A DNA stretch of 64,000 nt from Paracoccus yibinensis. Lineage in GTDB: Bacteria; Pseudomonadota; Alphaproteobacteria; Rhodobacterales; Rhodobacteraceae. Positions 16,462 to 24,496 of the stretch are shown here, piece by piece. The stretch is taken from contig NZ_JAVCWH010000004.1 in assembly GCF_030846195.1 (NCBI RefSeq), forward strand, positions 248,001 through 312,000, read 5' to 3'. The notes under the pieces were generated by a model. The model was given only the letters and a program-made list of their open reading frames with translations. It made no database searches and was not told the origin of the DNA. How positions within the stretch are numbered: position 1 is the stretch's first letter; the number at the start of each line of letters is the position of its first letter. The translations under genes were made by a program, and so were the position numbers.

Positions 16462-17039
16462 CGCCGGCCGATCCGCGGCTCGGACCCGTCCATCAGGCGG
16501 ACGATGTTCGGGCGGTGCCGGACGAAGATCAGCACTGCCATGAACAGGCTGACGGCGATCAGGTCGCCGCGGCCCAGGCCCCAGGCGAAAATCGGAGACA
16601 GCGCCGCCGCCAGAAGGGCGGACAGGCTGCTGATCCGGCTGACGATTGCCGTCAGCAGCCAGACGGCGCAGGCGATCAGGCCCAGCGGCCAATGCAGCGC
16701 GATCAGCGTGCCCAGGAAGGTCGCGACGCCCTTGCCGCCCTTGAAGCCCAGCCAGACCGGGAAGCAATGGCCCAGGAAGGCCGCGCCGCCCGCCAGCACC
16801 GCCGCCGCATCGCCGCCAAGCTGGCGCGCGACAAGCACCGCGATGGCGCCCTTGCCCGAATCCAGCAGCAGCGTGGCAAGCGCCGCGCCCTTGTTGCCGG
16901 TGCGCAGCACATTGGTCGCGCCGATATTGCCCGACCCGATCTTGCGCAGGTCGCCCAGGCCAAGCGCCCGCGCGATCACCAGCCCGAAGGGGATCGAGCC
17001 GAGAAGATAGCCGAAGACGGTCCACAGGATCAGGGTCAT
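16458..17039 (-). CDS. plsY: Acyl-phosphate:glycerol-3-phosphate acyltransferase
   Basis: A 193-aa polytopic membrane enzyme that acylates glycerol-3-phosphate at sn-1 using acyl-phosphate, the first step of phospholipid synthesis. The three family motifs are visible: GSIPFG near residue 13, SGNIGATNVLR at about 38, and GFKGGKGVAT at about 100. The start overlaps the pyrC stop by 4 bp (ATGA), making it the last gene of the pyrB-pyrC unit. Confidence 0.95.
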   Translation of the reverse strand: MTLILWTVFGYLLGSIPFGLVIARALGLGDLRKIGSGNIGATNVLRTGNKGAALATLLLDSGKGAIAVLVARQLGGDAAAVLAGGAAFLGHCFPVWLGFKGGKGVATFLGTLIALHWPLGLIACAVWLLTAIVSRISSLSALLAAALSPIFAWGLGRGDLIAVSLFMAVLIFVRHRPNIVRLMDGSEPRIGRR

Positions 17040-18310
17040 GGCTGGCCTCCGAACACGCGGTGCCCAGCGACCCAGGTGCCCAGGACGCGCCCTTCCATCC
17101 GGGCGCCGTCGAAGGGTGTGTTCTTCGATTTCGACAGCAGCGAGAAGCGGTCCAGCACGAAGGGCGCGTCCGGGTCGAACAGCACCAGATCGGCAGGCGC
17201 GCCCGCCGACAGGCGCCCGCCCGGCAGGCCCAGCCGTTTCGCCGGGTTCAGCGACATGGCGCGCCACAGTTGCGGCAGGCTCAGCCCGCCCTGATGATAC
17301 AGCCGCATCGCAGCCGGCAGCAGCGTCTGCAGGCCCACCGCGCCGGGGGCGGCAGCCTCGAAGGGCAGGCGCTTGGATTCCTCGTCCTGCGGCGTGTGGA
17401 AGCTGGCGATCACGTCGATCACGCCTTCGGCCACCGCCTCCACCATGGCCAGCCGGTCGTCCTCGGACCGCAGGGGCGGGGTGAAGCGGAAGAAGGTGCG
17501 GTAATCGCCCACGTCGTATTCGTTCAGCGTCAGGTGGTGGATCGAGATCCCGGCCGTCACGTCCAGACCCGCATCCCGTGCGCGGCGCAGGGCGGGCAGG
17601 GCGCGCGCCGTGGTGATCTGGTCGGCGTGCCATCGGCAGCCGGTCATCTGGACCAGGGCTAGGTCGCGGTCCAGCCCGATCACCTCGGCCATGGGCGAGA
17701 CGGCAGGAATGCCATAAATCGAGGCGAACTTGCCGCCCGTGGCCGCCGCCCCGCGCGACAGGCCAGCATCCTGCGGATGGCCCACGATCAGCGCGCCCAG
17801 ACCGCGGGCATAGGTCATGCAGCGCGACAGCAGGCGCGTGTCGGTCACCTGCCGCACGCCATCGGTAAAGGCCACCGCGCCCGCATCGGTCAGAAAGCCG
17901 ATCTCGACCATCTCGCGGCCCTCGCGGGCCTTGGTCAGGGCGGCCATGTGGCGGATGTTCACGGGCGCGTCAGCGGCGCGGCGAGTCACGAATTCCAGCG
18001 ATTCCGGCGTGTCGATGGGCGGCAGGGTGTCGGGGCGGGCGACGATGGTGGTCACGCCTCCCGCTGCGGCGGCAAGACCCGCGCTGCGGAAGCTTTCCTT
18101 GTGCCGCTCGCCTGGCTCGCCGATCTTGACGCCCCAGTCGATGATCCCCGGCGCCAGCGCGCGGCCGTTGCAGTCGATGACGGTGGCGCCTTCGGGGGCG
18201 TCGATGTCGATGCCCTTGATCACGCCGTCGCGGACCAGCAGGTTGCCCAAGGCATCGGTCTGCGCCTCGGGGTCGATCAGGCGGGCGTTGGTGAATAGAG
18301 TAAGCGTCAC
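17036..18310 (-). CDS. pyrC: Dihydroorotase
   Basis: A 424-aa amidohydrolase of the PyrC class found beside PyrB. The usual HxH metal motif is replaced by WGVKIGEPG, with no His at either position, so this is the divergent, probably non-catalytic or weakly active PyrC/PyrX type; whether a second dihydroorotase exists elsewhere cannot be seen. It has LFTNARLIDPEAQ at the N-terminus and ALAPGIIDWG before the barrel. The start is GTG at 18310, overlapping the stop of the upstream DUF4268 gene (GTGA). PyrX-type proteins support assembly of aspartate transcarbamoylase. Confidence 0.82.
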   Translation of the reverse strand: MTLTLFTNARLIDPEAQTDALGNLLVRDGVIKGIDIDAPEGATVIDCNGRALAPGIIDWGVKIGEPGERHKESFRSAGLAAAAGGVTTIVARPDTLPPIDTPESLEFVTRRAADAPVNIRHMAALTKAREGREMVEIGFLTDAGAVAFTDGVRQVTDTRLLSRCMTYARGLGALIVGHPQDAGLSRGAAATGGKFASIYGIPAVSPMAEVIGLDRDLALVQMTGCRWHADQITTARALPALRRARDAGLDVTAGISIHHLTLNEYDVGDYRTFFRFTPPLRSEDDRLAMVEAVAEGVIDVIASFHTPQDEESKRLPFEAAAPGAVGLQTLLPAAMRLYHQGGLSLPQLWRAMSLNPAKRLGLPGGRLSAGAPADLVLFDPDAPFVLDRFSLLSKSKNTPFDGARMEGRVLGTWVAGHRVFGGQP

Positions 18311-19299
18311 TCCTTGGCCTCTTCGGGCAAGTTGCCTGTATTTTCTCGCGGCAGATTCAAAATCAACGGCTTGAATATAATGTGCATTTTTTCTGCCATT
18401 GAGACCAGCCAATCATGTTGGCGCGACCAATCCTCTTCGTTTGTGGGGTCGGCATTTTCTAATACACAAGAGATGCGTGATTCTGTTGCCTCAGGCAGTA
18501 GTTGCCAGAATAAAGCTGAACCAATTTTCTGCTCTATATTATCCCGGAGCTTCTCAAGAAGTCGGTAGCGCCCCTTGGCAAATGGTCCGCTCAGTGATAT
18601 ATCAACCCTTACCCATTTGGATCGTGTATTCATCGCCAAGCTTAATCCTGTGCCTGTGCGTCCCAATCCATGCATAATCCATGACTGCGCAAGAGGCTTG
18701 ACTGAGCGAAGTGACTTGCATCTTTCCAGAATTAGGTTTTCGACAGCGGTCCAATATTCAAGCTGCTGCTGACGACCTGCAGTAAGTCCTAACTCGTCAA
18801 TCTTCGTCTTCGCGGAAGCAACGGATCGCGACCAATTGTTAGGCTGGGATACTATATTAAACTTAGGCGCAGATGGGCTGGAACCAATCCGCCATAACTC
18901 GACCTCTATTCCAAAGACTCGTACATTATCGTTAGTCACTTCATTCAGCCAATCGCAGGCTGCACGATGTTCCTCTGCAAATTTTGCTGCAATCCAGACG
19001 ATCGTAGCTGCCTTTAGTCCAGCGGCATAGGTGATCAACTGACCAAGATGAGTATGATCTGTCCGTTCCAATTGATTTTCAATAAGCACCCAGGTGCTGT
19101 AATCCTTGTCCTTGCAAACAAGGTCAGCACGGAACGGGCCAACGGAACGTTCTTGAGCCTCTAACTCAAGGTCAATACCTAAGGTTTCACCAAGCAATGC
19201 AAGATTTTCCTCTTGCGCCAACCACGGAGTAAAATCCCTTGGTTCGCTTATCCAGCCATTGCGAAGATCGACCCGTTCGAGCCGCCCAAAGTTGCTCAT
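18307..19299 (-). CDS. DUF4268 / PD-(D/E)XK nuclease-like protein inserted between pyrB and pyrC
   Basis: A 330-aa protein of strikingly lower GC than its neighbours. The N-terminal half looks like a PD-(D/E)XK nuclease core: Asp59 in [11 protein letters not shown], then Glu74-x-Gln76 in [18 protein letters not shown], followed by a YAAG...VWIA strand. The C-terminal part matches the DUF4268 pattern. It overlaps the pyrB stop by 4 bp (ATGA) and the pyrC GTG start by 4 bp (GTGA), so it sits seamlessly in the operon. Family members are scattered and often near mobile or defence genes. The role is unknown; a DNA-processing or anti-invader function is inference. Codon use (AAT, ATA, TTA) indicates recent transfer. 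Confidence 0.75.
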   Translation of the reverse strand: MSNFGRLERVDLRNGWISEPRDFTPWLAQEENLALLGETLGIDLELEAQERSVGPFRADLVCKDKDYSTWVLIENQLERTDHTHLGQLITYAAGLKAATIVWIAAKFAEEHRAACDWLNEVTNDNVRVFGIEVELWRIGSSPSAPKFNIVSQPNNWSRSVASAKTKIDELGLTAGRQQQLEYWTAVENLILERCKSLRSVKPLAQSWIMHGLGRTGTGLSLAMNTRSKWVRVDISLSGPFAKGRYRLLEKLRDNIEQKIGSALFWQLLPEATESRISCVLENADPTNEEDWSRQHDWLVSMAEKMHIIFKPLILNLPRENTGNLPEEAKE

Positions 19300-20258
19300 A
19301 CCATCACCCCCGCCGCCGCCCGGCCGCGTTCCGCCCGCAGGTTCCGCGCCAGCAGGTCCAGCGCGGCCATGCGGACGGCCACGCCCATTTCCACCTGGTC
19401 CTGGATCACCGAGCGGTTGATGTCGTCGGCGATGGTGCCGTCGATCTCGACGCCCCGGTTCATCGGGCCGGGGTGCATGACGATGGCGTCGGGGGCCGCA
19501 GCGGCCAGCTTTTCGGCGTCCAAGCCGAAACGGTGGAAATATTCGCGCTCGGACGGGATGAAGCCGCCGTCCATGCGCTCTTTCTGAAGGCGCAGCATCA
19601 TCACCACGTCGGCCCCCTTCAGGCCCTCGCGCATGTCCTCGAACAGTTCCACGCCCATCTCGCCCGCGCCCGCTGGCATCAGGGTCGCGGGGCCGATCAG
19701 GCGCAGACGATTTTCCATCTTGCCCAGCAGAAGCAGGTTCGACCGCGCCACGCGGCTGTTGGCGATGTCGCCGCAGATCGCGATGGTCAGGCGGTGCAGC
19801 CGCCCCTTGGCGCGGCGGATCGTCAGCGCGTCGAGCAGCGCCTGCGTCGGGTGTTCGTGCCGCCCGTCGCCCGCGTTGATGACGGCGCAGTTCACCTTTT
19901 CCGCCAGCAGGTTCACCGCGCCGCTGTTCGGGTGGCGGACGACCAGCAGGTCGGGCTGCATCGCATTCAGCGTCAGCGCCGTATCGATCAGCGTCTCGCC
20001 CTTCTTCACGCTGGAATGCGCCACGGCCATGTTCATCACGTCGGCCCCAAGCCGCTTTCCCGCCAGTTCGAAACTGGCCTGCGTGCGGGTCGAGTTCTCG
20101 AAAAACATGTTGATCTGGGTCATCCCCTCCAGCGCGTCGGCGTGCTTTATCGTGCGGCGGTTCAGGGCGACGTAATCCTCGGCCAGATCCAGAAGGGTGA
20201 CGATTTCGGGCGGGGAAAGGTGGTCGATGCCAAGCAGGTGGCGGGCGCGGAAGGTCAT
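19296..20258 (-). CDS. pyrB: Aspartate carbamoyltransferase catalytic subunit
   Basis: A 320-aa enzyme condensing carbamoyl phosphate with aspartate in pyrimidine synthesis. The carbamoyl-phosphate site [13 protein letters not shown] (Ser56-Thr57-Arg58-Thr59), the SSVKKGE loop, the HPTQALLD region and the C-terminal HPGPMNRG are all present. The start [10 protein letters not shown] fits the family; an open upstream extension of 59 codons runs into an intergenic repeat and is discounted. No pyrI regulatory gene is adjacent, consistent with the PyrB/PyrX class. Confidence 0.95.
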   Translation of the reverse strand: MTFRARHLLGIDHLSPPEIVTLLDLAEDYVALNRRTIKHADALEGMTQINMFFENSTRTQASFELAGKRLGADVMNMAVAHSSVKKGETLIDTALTLNAMQPDLLVVRHPNSGAVNLLAEKVNCAVINAGDGRHEHPTQALLDALTIRRAKGRLHRLTIAICGDIANSRVARSNLLLLGKMENRLRLIGPATLMPAGAGEMGVELFEDMREGLKGADVVMMLRLQKERMDGGFIPSEREYFHRFGLDAEKLAAAAPDAIVMHPGPMNRGVEIDGTIADDINRSVIQDQVEMGVAVRMAALDLLARNLRAERGRAAAGVMV

Positions 20259-20321
20259 GGCGGGCCTCTGGGTCGGGTCGGTCGCTCTATCGCAGATGGC
20301 CCGCCATGCGGCAAGCGGGCA

Positions 20322-20440
20322 GGGGGCTGCCTGCCCCCGCCGCGCGTTCCGCGCCTGGGCTTTGCCCGTTCGCCGCTGAAAAAGGTCCACTGGACCTTTT
20401 TCCGGGCGCGTCTCACCCCAGGGATATTTGGGCACAGAAG
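20322..20440 (+). repeat. Dispersed GGATATTT intergenic element, long composite copy 2
   Basis: Composite intergenic repeat between DUF1289 and pyrB. It starts with a GGGGGC/GCCCCC hairpin (20322-20338). Next is a perfect inverted repeat GAAAAAGGTCCA-c-TGGACCTTTTTC (20378-20402), A-rich before and T-rich after, so it could end transcription in either direction. It ends with the core GGATATTTGGGCACAGAAG (20422-20440). Confidence 0.7.
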
Positions 20441-20445
20441 ATGGA

Positions 20446-20613
20446 TCAGCCCGGGGGAAGCCTGCGGGCGGGCAGGTCGGCCATGATCCGGCGGCGGATT
20501 TCGGGCGGCAGCGTGGCCCAGGCGGCGATCTCGTCCAATGTCCGCAGGCAGCCGGTGCAAAGGCCCGATGCGGGGTCGATCACGCAGACCTTGATGCAGG
20601 GGCTGAGGGTCAT
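20446..20613 (-). CDS. DUF1289 family small Cys-rich protein
   Basis: A 55-aa protein matching DUF1289: [19 protein letters not shown] supplies four cysteines in a compact, probably metal-binding knot, followed by a TLDEIAAW helix. It overlaps the ruvX stop by 4 bp, so it belongs to the ccmI-ruvX unit. Function unknown; DUF1289 proteins are widespread and often sit beside housekeeping genes. Confidence 0.85.
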   Translation of the reverse strand: MTLSPCIKVCVIDPASGLCTGCLRTLDEIAAWATLPPEIRRRIMADLPARRLPPG

Positions 20614-21080
20614 CGCGCCAGATACCGCAGCCGGTCGAGGGCGCCCTGCAGGATGTATCCCGCCGCGACCTGGTCGATGACCTCGGCCCGGCGCTTGCGC
20701 GAAGTGTCGGCCTCCAGCAGCGCGCGCTCGGCGGCCACCGTGGACAGGCGCTCGTCCCAGAAGCCGATGGAGAGATCCGTCAGCCGTTCCAGGTTGCGGG
20801 CGAAGGCGCGGGTCGATTGCGCGCGCGGGCCTTCGCTGCCGTCCATGTTGCGCGGCAGGCCCAGGACCAGCCCCACCAGCCCGCGATCCTTCGCAATCGC
20901 CAGCAACTCGGCCGCATCCAGCGTGAACTTCTGCCGCCGGATCACGGTCAGCGGAGAGGCCACCTGCCGCAGCCCGTCGCTGACCGCGACGCCGATGGTC
21001 TTGGTGCCCAGATCCAGCCCGGCGATGGCGCCGACCGAAGGCAGGCTGGACGCGAAGTCGGCGATTTCGGCGCGGATCAT
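20610..21080 (-). CDS. ruvX: Putative pre-16S rRNA nuclease / Holliday junction resolvase YqgF
   Basis: A 156-aa RNase H-fold protein. The catalytic Asp is in [15 protein letters not shown], followed by [16 protein letters not shown] and [11 protein letters not shown] with the second acidic residue. YqgF proteins process pre-16S rRNA ends in E. coli and were earlier named RuvX resolvases. The ATG overlaps the ccmI stop (ATGA), and its own stop overlaps the DUF1289 start. Confidence 0.92.
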   Translation of the reverse strand: MIRAEIADFASSLPSVGAIAGLDLGTKTIGVAVSDGLRQVASPLTVIRRQKFTLDAAELLAIAKDRGLVGLVLGLPRNMDGSEGPRAQSTRAFARNLERLTDLSIGFWDERLSTVAAERALLEADTSRKRRAEVIDQVAAGYILQGALDRLRYLAR

Positions 21081-22285
21081 TCGACAAGCCCTGCCTCGAT
21101 GGCGGCCTGCCGCACGATCTCCAGGGCCTCGGGCTGGGCTGCGAACCGCGTCTGGGCCTCGGTCCAGATCTCGCGCGCGTGGTCCGCATTGCCGATCACC
21201 ACCAGCGAGGAAATCAGCCGCGCCCATTCCTCGGGCGTGCCCCCTTGGCTGGCCAGCCGGGATTCCAGCTGGCTGACCATGCCCGCGATCATCTGCTGGC
21301 GCTCCTCGGGGGTCATGTCCTCGGCTGCTGCCATGGCGTTTGCATCGGGTCCCGGCATGGAGGCAGGCGGGACGTAATCGGGCTGGCCCGCCAGCCAGGC
21401 CAGATCGGCAATGGCTGTGCGGATGGGCGAGATCCAGGGCGCGTCCTCGGGGCCTTCCTCCAACAGGGTGCGCCAGATCGGAAAGGCGCGGTCGGGACGG
21501 TCGTTCTGCAATTGGAGCATCCCCAGAAGATAGCGCGCCTGCGGATGGGTGGGTTCCCGGGTCAGGGCGCGGGCAAGCATCTCCTCGGCCTCGGGGGTGA
21601 TCAGACCGCCTGCGGCCTCGATCATCAGGGCCGACAGGCGGACCAGTTCATCGGCGCTTGCATCTTCGCCGCGCAGTTCGACCAGACGCTGCTGCGCCTC
21701 GCGCGCGGCAGCCAGGTTGCCCAGCCGGATCTCGTTCGTGGCCAGCAGGGCAAGGCCTTGCGGATCGTCGGGATTCTTAGCAACCGCTTCGCGCAATTGC
21801 TGGATCAGCGCCGCAAATTCCTCGGGCACCTCGGGGACGACGGGGGCAGGGGCCTTGGCCTCGGCCTCGGCCTGGCTGGGGCGGCTTTCGTAAATTTGCC
21901 GTGCGTTGGCGATCCGCTGCGCGATGGGAAGGTCGTCGCGCCCCGGCTGACCCTCGTACAGATAAAGCATCACCGCCCCCGCGAACAGCAGCGCCAGCAG
22001 GCCCAGGGCCAGCAGCCCGCGCCCGCCCGCCTTGTCTGCCGTGTCCTGCGACAGCCGGCGATCCGCATCCAGGACCTTTCGCCCGATCTCGGTCCGCAGG
22101 CGGGCGGCGTCCTCGGCCGCGATCACGCCGCGTTCCAGGTCGCGCTCGACCTCTTGCAACTGGTCGCGATAGACCCGCAGGTCGAAGGCCGCAGCGGGTT
22201 CGCCCGTTCCACGGTTGCGCAGCAACGGCGCGATGATGGCAAAGCCGACCGCGCCCGTCAGCACGGCGCAGATGATCCAGAACAT
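21077..22285 (-). CDS. ccmI: Cytochrome c maturation protein CcmI
   Basis: A 402-aa membrane protein that binds apocytochrome c C-termini and delivers them to CcmF/CcmH for haem attachment. Two transmembrane helices flank a cytoplasmic loop (about residues 1-20 and 95-115); the loop contains the leucine-zipper-like [17 protein letters not shown]. The periplasmic remainder is TPR-like. First gene of a minus-strand unit ccmI-ruvX-DUF1289. RBS GGAGGG lies at a good distance. Confidence 0.9.
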   Translation of the reverse strand: MFWIICAVLTGAVGFAIIAPLLRNRGTGEPAAAFDLRVYRDQLQEVERDLERGVIAAEDAARLRTEIGRKVLDADRRLSQDTADKAGGRGLLALGLLALLFAGAVMLYLYEGQPGRDDLPIAQRIANARQIYESRPSQAEAEAKAPAPVVPEVPEEFAALIQQLREAVAKNPDDPQGLALLATNEIRLGNLAAAREAQQRLVELRGEDASADELVRLSALMIEAAGGLITPEAEEMLARALTREPTHPQARYLLGMLQLQNDRPDRAFPIWRTLLEEGPEDAPWISPIRTAIADLAWLAGQPDYVPPASMPGPDANAMAAAEDMTPEERQQMIAGMVSQLESRLASQGGTPEEWARLISSLVVIGNADHAREIWTEAQTRFAAQPEALEIVRQAAIEAGLVE

Positions 22286-22294
22286 TCAAGCCCT

Positions 22295-22327
22295 CCGGTT
22301 AAAGCCCTTCTAGGGCGATTTGACCGG
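22295..22327. promoter_or_regulatory. Imperfect stem-loop in the ccmI/soxB divergent region
   Basis: Arms CCGGTTAAAGCCCT and AGGGC-GA-TTTGACCGG enclose a 3-nt loop, with one wobble and a 2-nt bulge. On the ccmI strand the last CCGG of the stem abuts the ribosome binding site GGAGGG. It could be an operator for the divergent genes or a leader hairpin. Confidence 0.4.
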
Positions 22328-22431
22328 CGCGGAAAGCGTCAGCCTGTCGCATTTTGCCGTGATCGGGCGCAACACGGCTTGAGCCTGCGCCCCGGTCTGG
22401 TCATCCTGTCCGCAAATCGAACGGAGGTTTC

Positions 22432-23685
22432 ATGCCGTCACGCCGTTATTCGGTCTTCGCCATCGCGCGAGAGGCGCTGCGCCAGCACAGCGGCTGGAGC
22501 CGCGCCTGGGCCAGTCCCGAACCGCGCGACCGCTATAAGGTGGTGATCGTCGGCGCGGGCGGGCACGGGCTGGCGACGGCCTATTACCTGGGCAAGAATC
22601 ACGGCATCACCGATGTCGCGGTGATCGAGAAGGGCTGGCTGGGCGGCGGCAACACGGGCCGCAACACCACCATCATCCGGTCGAACTATCTTCAGGATCC
22701 GTCGGCGGCGATCTATGACAAGGCGCTGAAGCTGTATGAAACGCTATCGCAGGACCTGAACTACAACGTGATGTTCAGCCCGCGCGGGCTGATCATGCTG
22801 GCCCAGACCGAACACGAGGTAAGGGGATACAGGCGCACGGTCCATGCCAACAACCTGCAGGGCGTGGCGACCGAGTGGGTCGAGCCTGCGCGGGTGAAGG
22901 AACTGGTGCCGATCATCAACATCGACGGGCCGCGCTATCCGGTGCTGGGGGGGCTGTATCAGGCCCGCGGCGGCACGGCGCGGCACGACGCCGTGGCCTG
23001 GGGCTATGCGCGGGCGTGTTCGGACATGGGCATGCATGTCATCCAGAATTGTGAGGTCACGGGGATCGAGACCGCGAACGGACAGGTCCAGGCGGTCAAC
23101 ACCACCAAGGGCCGCATCGGCTGCGACAAGCTGGCGCTGGTGGTGGCCGGTCATTCCAGCCAGCTGGCCGAGATGGCGGGCTTCCGCCTGCCTATCGAAA
23201 GTGTGCCGTTGCAGGCGATGGTCAGCGAGCCGATCAAGCCCTGCATGGACGTGGTGGTGATGGCGAACACCGTCCACGGCTACATGTCCCAGTCCGACAA
23301 GGGCGAGATGGTGATCGGCGGCGGAACCGACAGCTACAACGCCTTCACGCAGCGCGGATCCTGGCACCATATCGAGGAAACCGTCCGCGCCCTGATCGAA
23401 ACCTTCCCGATGATCTCGCGTCTGAAGATGCTGCGGCAATGGGGCGGGATCGTGGACATGACGGGCGACCGTTCGCCCATCCTGTCCACCACGCCGGTTG
23501 GCGGGATCTTCGTGAACTGTGGCTGGGGCACCGGGGGCTTCAAGGCCATTCCAGGATCGGGCTGGGCCATGGCCGAACTGGTCGCCCAAGGTAGGCCCGG
23601 TCCCCTGGCTGCCGCCTTCGGGATGAACCGTTTCCGCGAGGGGCGCTTCATCGACGAATCCGTGGCCGCCGGTGTGGCGCATTAG
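22432..23685 (+). CDS. soxB: Sarcosine oxidase subunit beta
   Basis: A 417-aa FAD-dependent subunit of heterotetrameric sarcosine oxidase, which demethylates N-methylglycine to glycine with transfer of the one-carbon unit to tetrahydrofolate and release of hydrogen peroxide. The FAD-binding fold starts VVIVGAGGHGLATAYYLG (residues about 37-54). His185 in GTARHDAVAWG corresponds to the His that carries covalent FMN in characterised enzymes. The C-terminal WGTGGFKAIPGSGW motif is intact. RBS ACGGAGG. First of the soxB-soxD-soxA-soxG cluster. Confidence 0.95.
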   Translation: MPSRRYSVFAIAREALRQHSGWSRAWASPEPRDRYKVVIVGAGGHGLATAYYLGKNHGITDVAVIEKGWLGGGNTGRNTTIIRSNYLQDPSAAIYDKALKLYETLSQDLNYNVMFSPRGLIMLAQTEHEVRGYRRTVHANNLQGVATEWVEPARVKELVPIINIDGPRYPVLGGLYQARGGTARHDAVAWGYARACSDMGMHVIQNCEVTGIETANGQVQAVNTTKGRIGCDKLALVVAGHSSQLAEMAGFRLPIESVPLQAMVSEPIKPCMDVVVMANTVHGYMSQSDKGEMVIGGGTDSYNAFTQRGSWHHIEETVRALIETFPMISRLKMLRQWGGIVDMTGDRSPILSTTPVGGIFVNCGWGTGGFKAIPGSGWAMAELVAQGRPGPLAAAFGMNRFREGRFIDESVAAGVAH

Positions 23686-23776
23686 TCATGGAGTGCACCT
23701 TGCAGCATCGTCCGGGAACCCAACGGGCATCGGCTTCATTGTCCGATTATCAAGGGTTGAACCGAAAGGGAAAAGC

Positions 23777-24001
23777 ATGGCCGAACCCAACAGCAATCGC
23801 ATGTATATCATCATCGGGGCCATCGTCGTCGTGGTGGCTCTGCTGTTCTTCTTCATGTCCGGCGGCGACGATCCCGCAGTCGACGCGACGGCAACGGACG
23901 ACGCAGCCACGACCGCTCCGGCCACCACGGCCGATCCTGCCGTCGATGACGCTGTCGAAGTCGAACCGGCCACGCCCGGAACCACGGCCCCGGCGAACTG
24001 A
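23777..24001 (+). CDS. 74-aa membrane-anchored Thr/Ala/Asp-rich protein within the sox cluster
   Basis: A short protein with one transmembrane helix (residues about 9-27, MYIIIGAIVVVVALLFFFM) and a low-complexity acidic tail rich in Ala, Thr, Asp and Pro that would project from the membrane. It starts 91 bp after soxB with RBS GAAAGGGAAAA. It is not a known sarcosine oxidase subunit. It lies before a strong terminator-like hairpin, so soxB and this gene may form one transcript. Function unknown. Confidence 0.65.
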   Translation: MAEPNSNRMYIIIGAIVVVVALLFFFMSGGDDPAVDATATDDAATTAPATTADPAVDDAVEVEPATPGTTAPAN

Positions 24002-24020
24002 CCGCGCCAGACTTCACGTT

Positions 24021-24069
24021 TCTTCTTCACTGAAATATCCGCGGGGGTCCGGGGGCAGCCAGCCCCCGG
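24021..24069 (-). repeat. Dispersed GGATATTT intergenic element, copy 3, with hairpin
   Basis: On the minus strand the core is GGATATTTCAGTGAAGAAGA; on the plus strand a hairpin CCGGGGGC-agcca-GCCCCCGG (24049-24069) follows. It lies inside the sarcosine oxidase cluster. Confidence 0.7.
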
Positions 24070-24081
24070 CCTTCCCGCCTG

Positions 24082-24116
24082 AACCACCCGCAGCCTTTCC
24101 GCGCGGGTGGTTTTCG
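24082..24116 (+). terminator. Rho-independent terminator between soxB/small gene and soxD
   Basis: Perfect 10-bp stem AACCACCCGC / GCGGGTGGTT (24082-24091, 24103-24112) with an 11-nt loop, running into TTTTCG. The soxD ATG is only 30 bp further on, so readthrough or a very compact promoter would be needed for soxDAG. Confidence 0.7.
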
Positions 24117-24145
24117 TCGTTGATCCCCCACCTGCCGAGCCTGTC

Positions 24146-24496
24146 ATGCTGATCCTCACCTGCCCCTATTGCGGCGTCAAAGCCGAGGAAACCGAACTGT
24201 CCCCAGGGGGAGAGGCGCATCTGAAACGCATCGGCCCAGACGGCACGGCCGAGGAATTCGAGGCCTATCTGTTCGCCCGCAAGAACATCAAGGGCGTGCA
24301 TTTCGAACGCTGGCGGCACGCCTATGGCTGCGGCAAGTGGTTCCTGGCCGCACGCGATACGCATACGATGCAGGTCTATGGCACCTACAGGGCGCAGACG
24401 GCGCACGCGACCGATGAGATCGTAGCCAATGCCCGCCAGGCCCGCGCGGAATGGGTGCCCGATTGGCCCCAGGCATCCGAGGCGGTGGTCGGATGA
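24146..24496 (+). CDS. soxD: Sarcosine oxidase subunit delta
   Basis: A 116-aa zinc-binding subunit of heterotetrameric sarcosine oxidase. The zinc ligands are Cys6 and Cys9 (TCPYCG) and His58 and Cys62 (RHAYGCGKWF), as in known delta subunits. An ATG 39 bp upstream adds a Pro-rich stretch and is less likely. The stop overlaps the soxA ATG by 4 bp. Confidence 0.93.
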   Translation: MLILTCPYCGVKAEETELSPGGEAHLKRIGPDGTAEEFEAYLFARKNIKGVHFERWRHAYGCGKWFLAARDTHTMQVYGTYRAQTAHATDEIVANARQARAEWVPDWPQASEAVVG

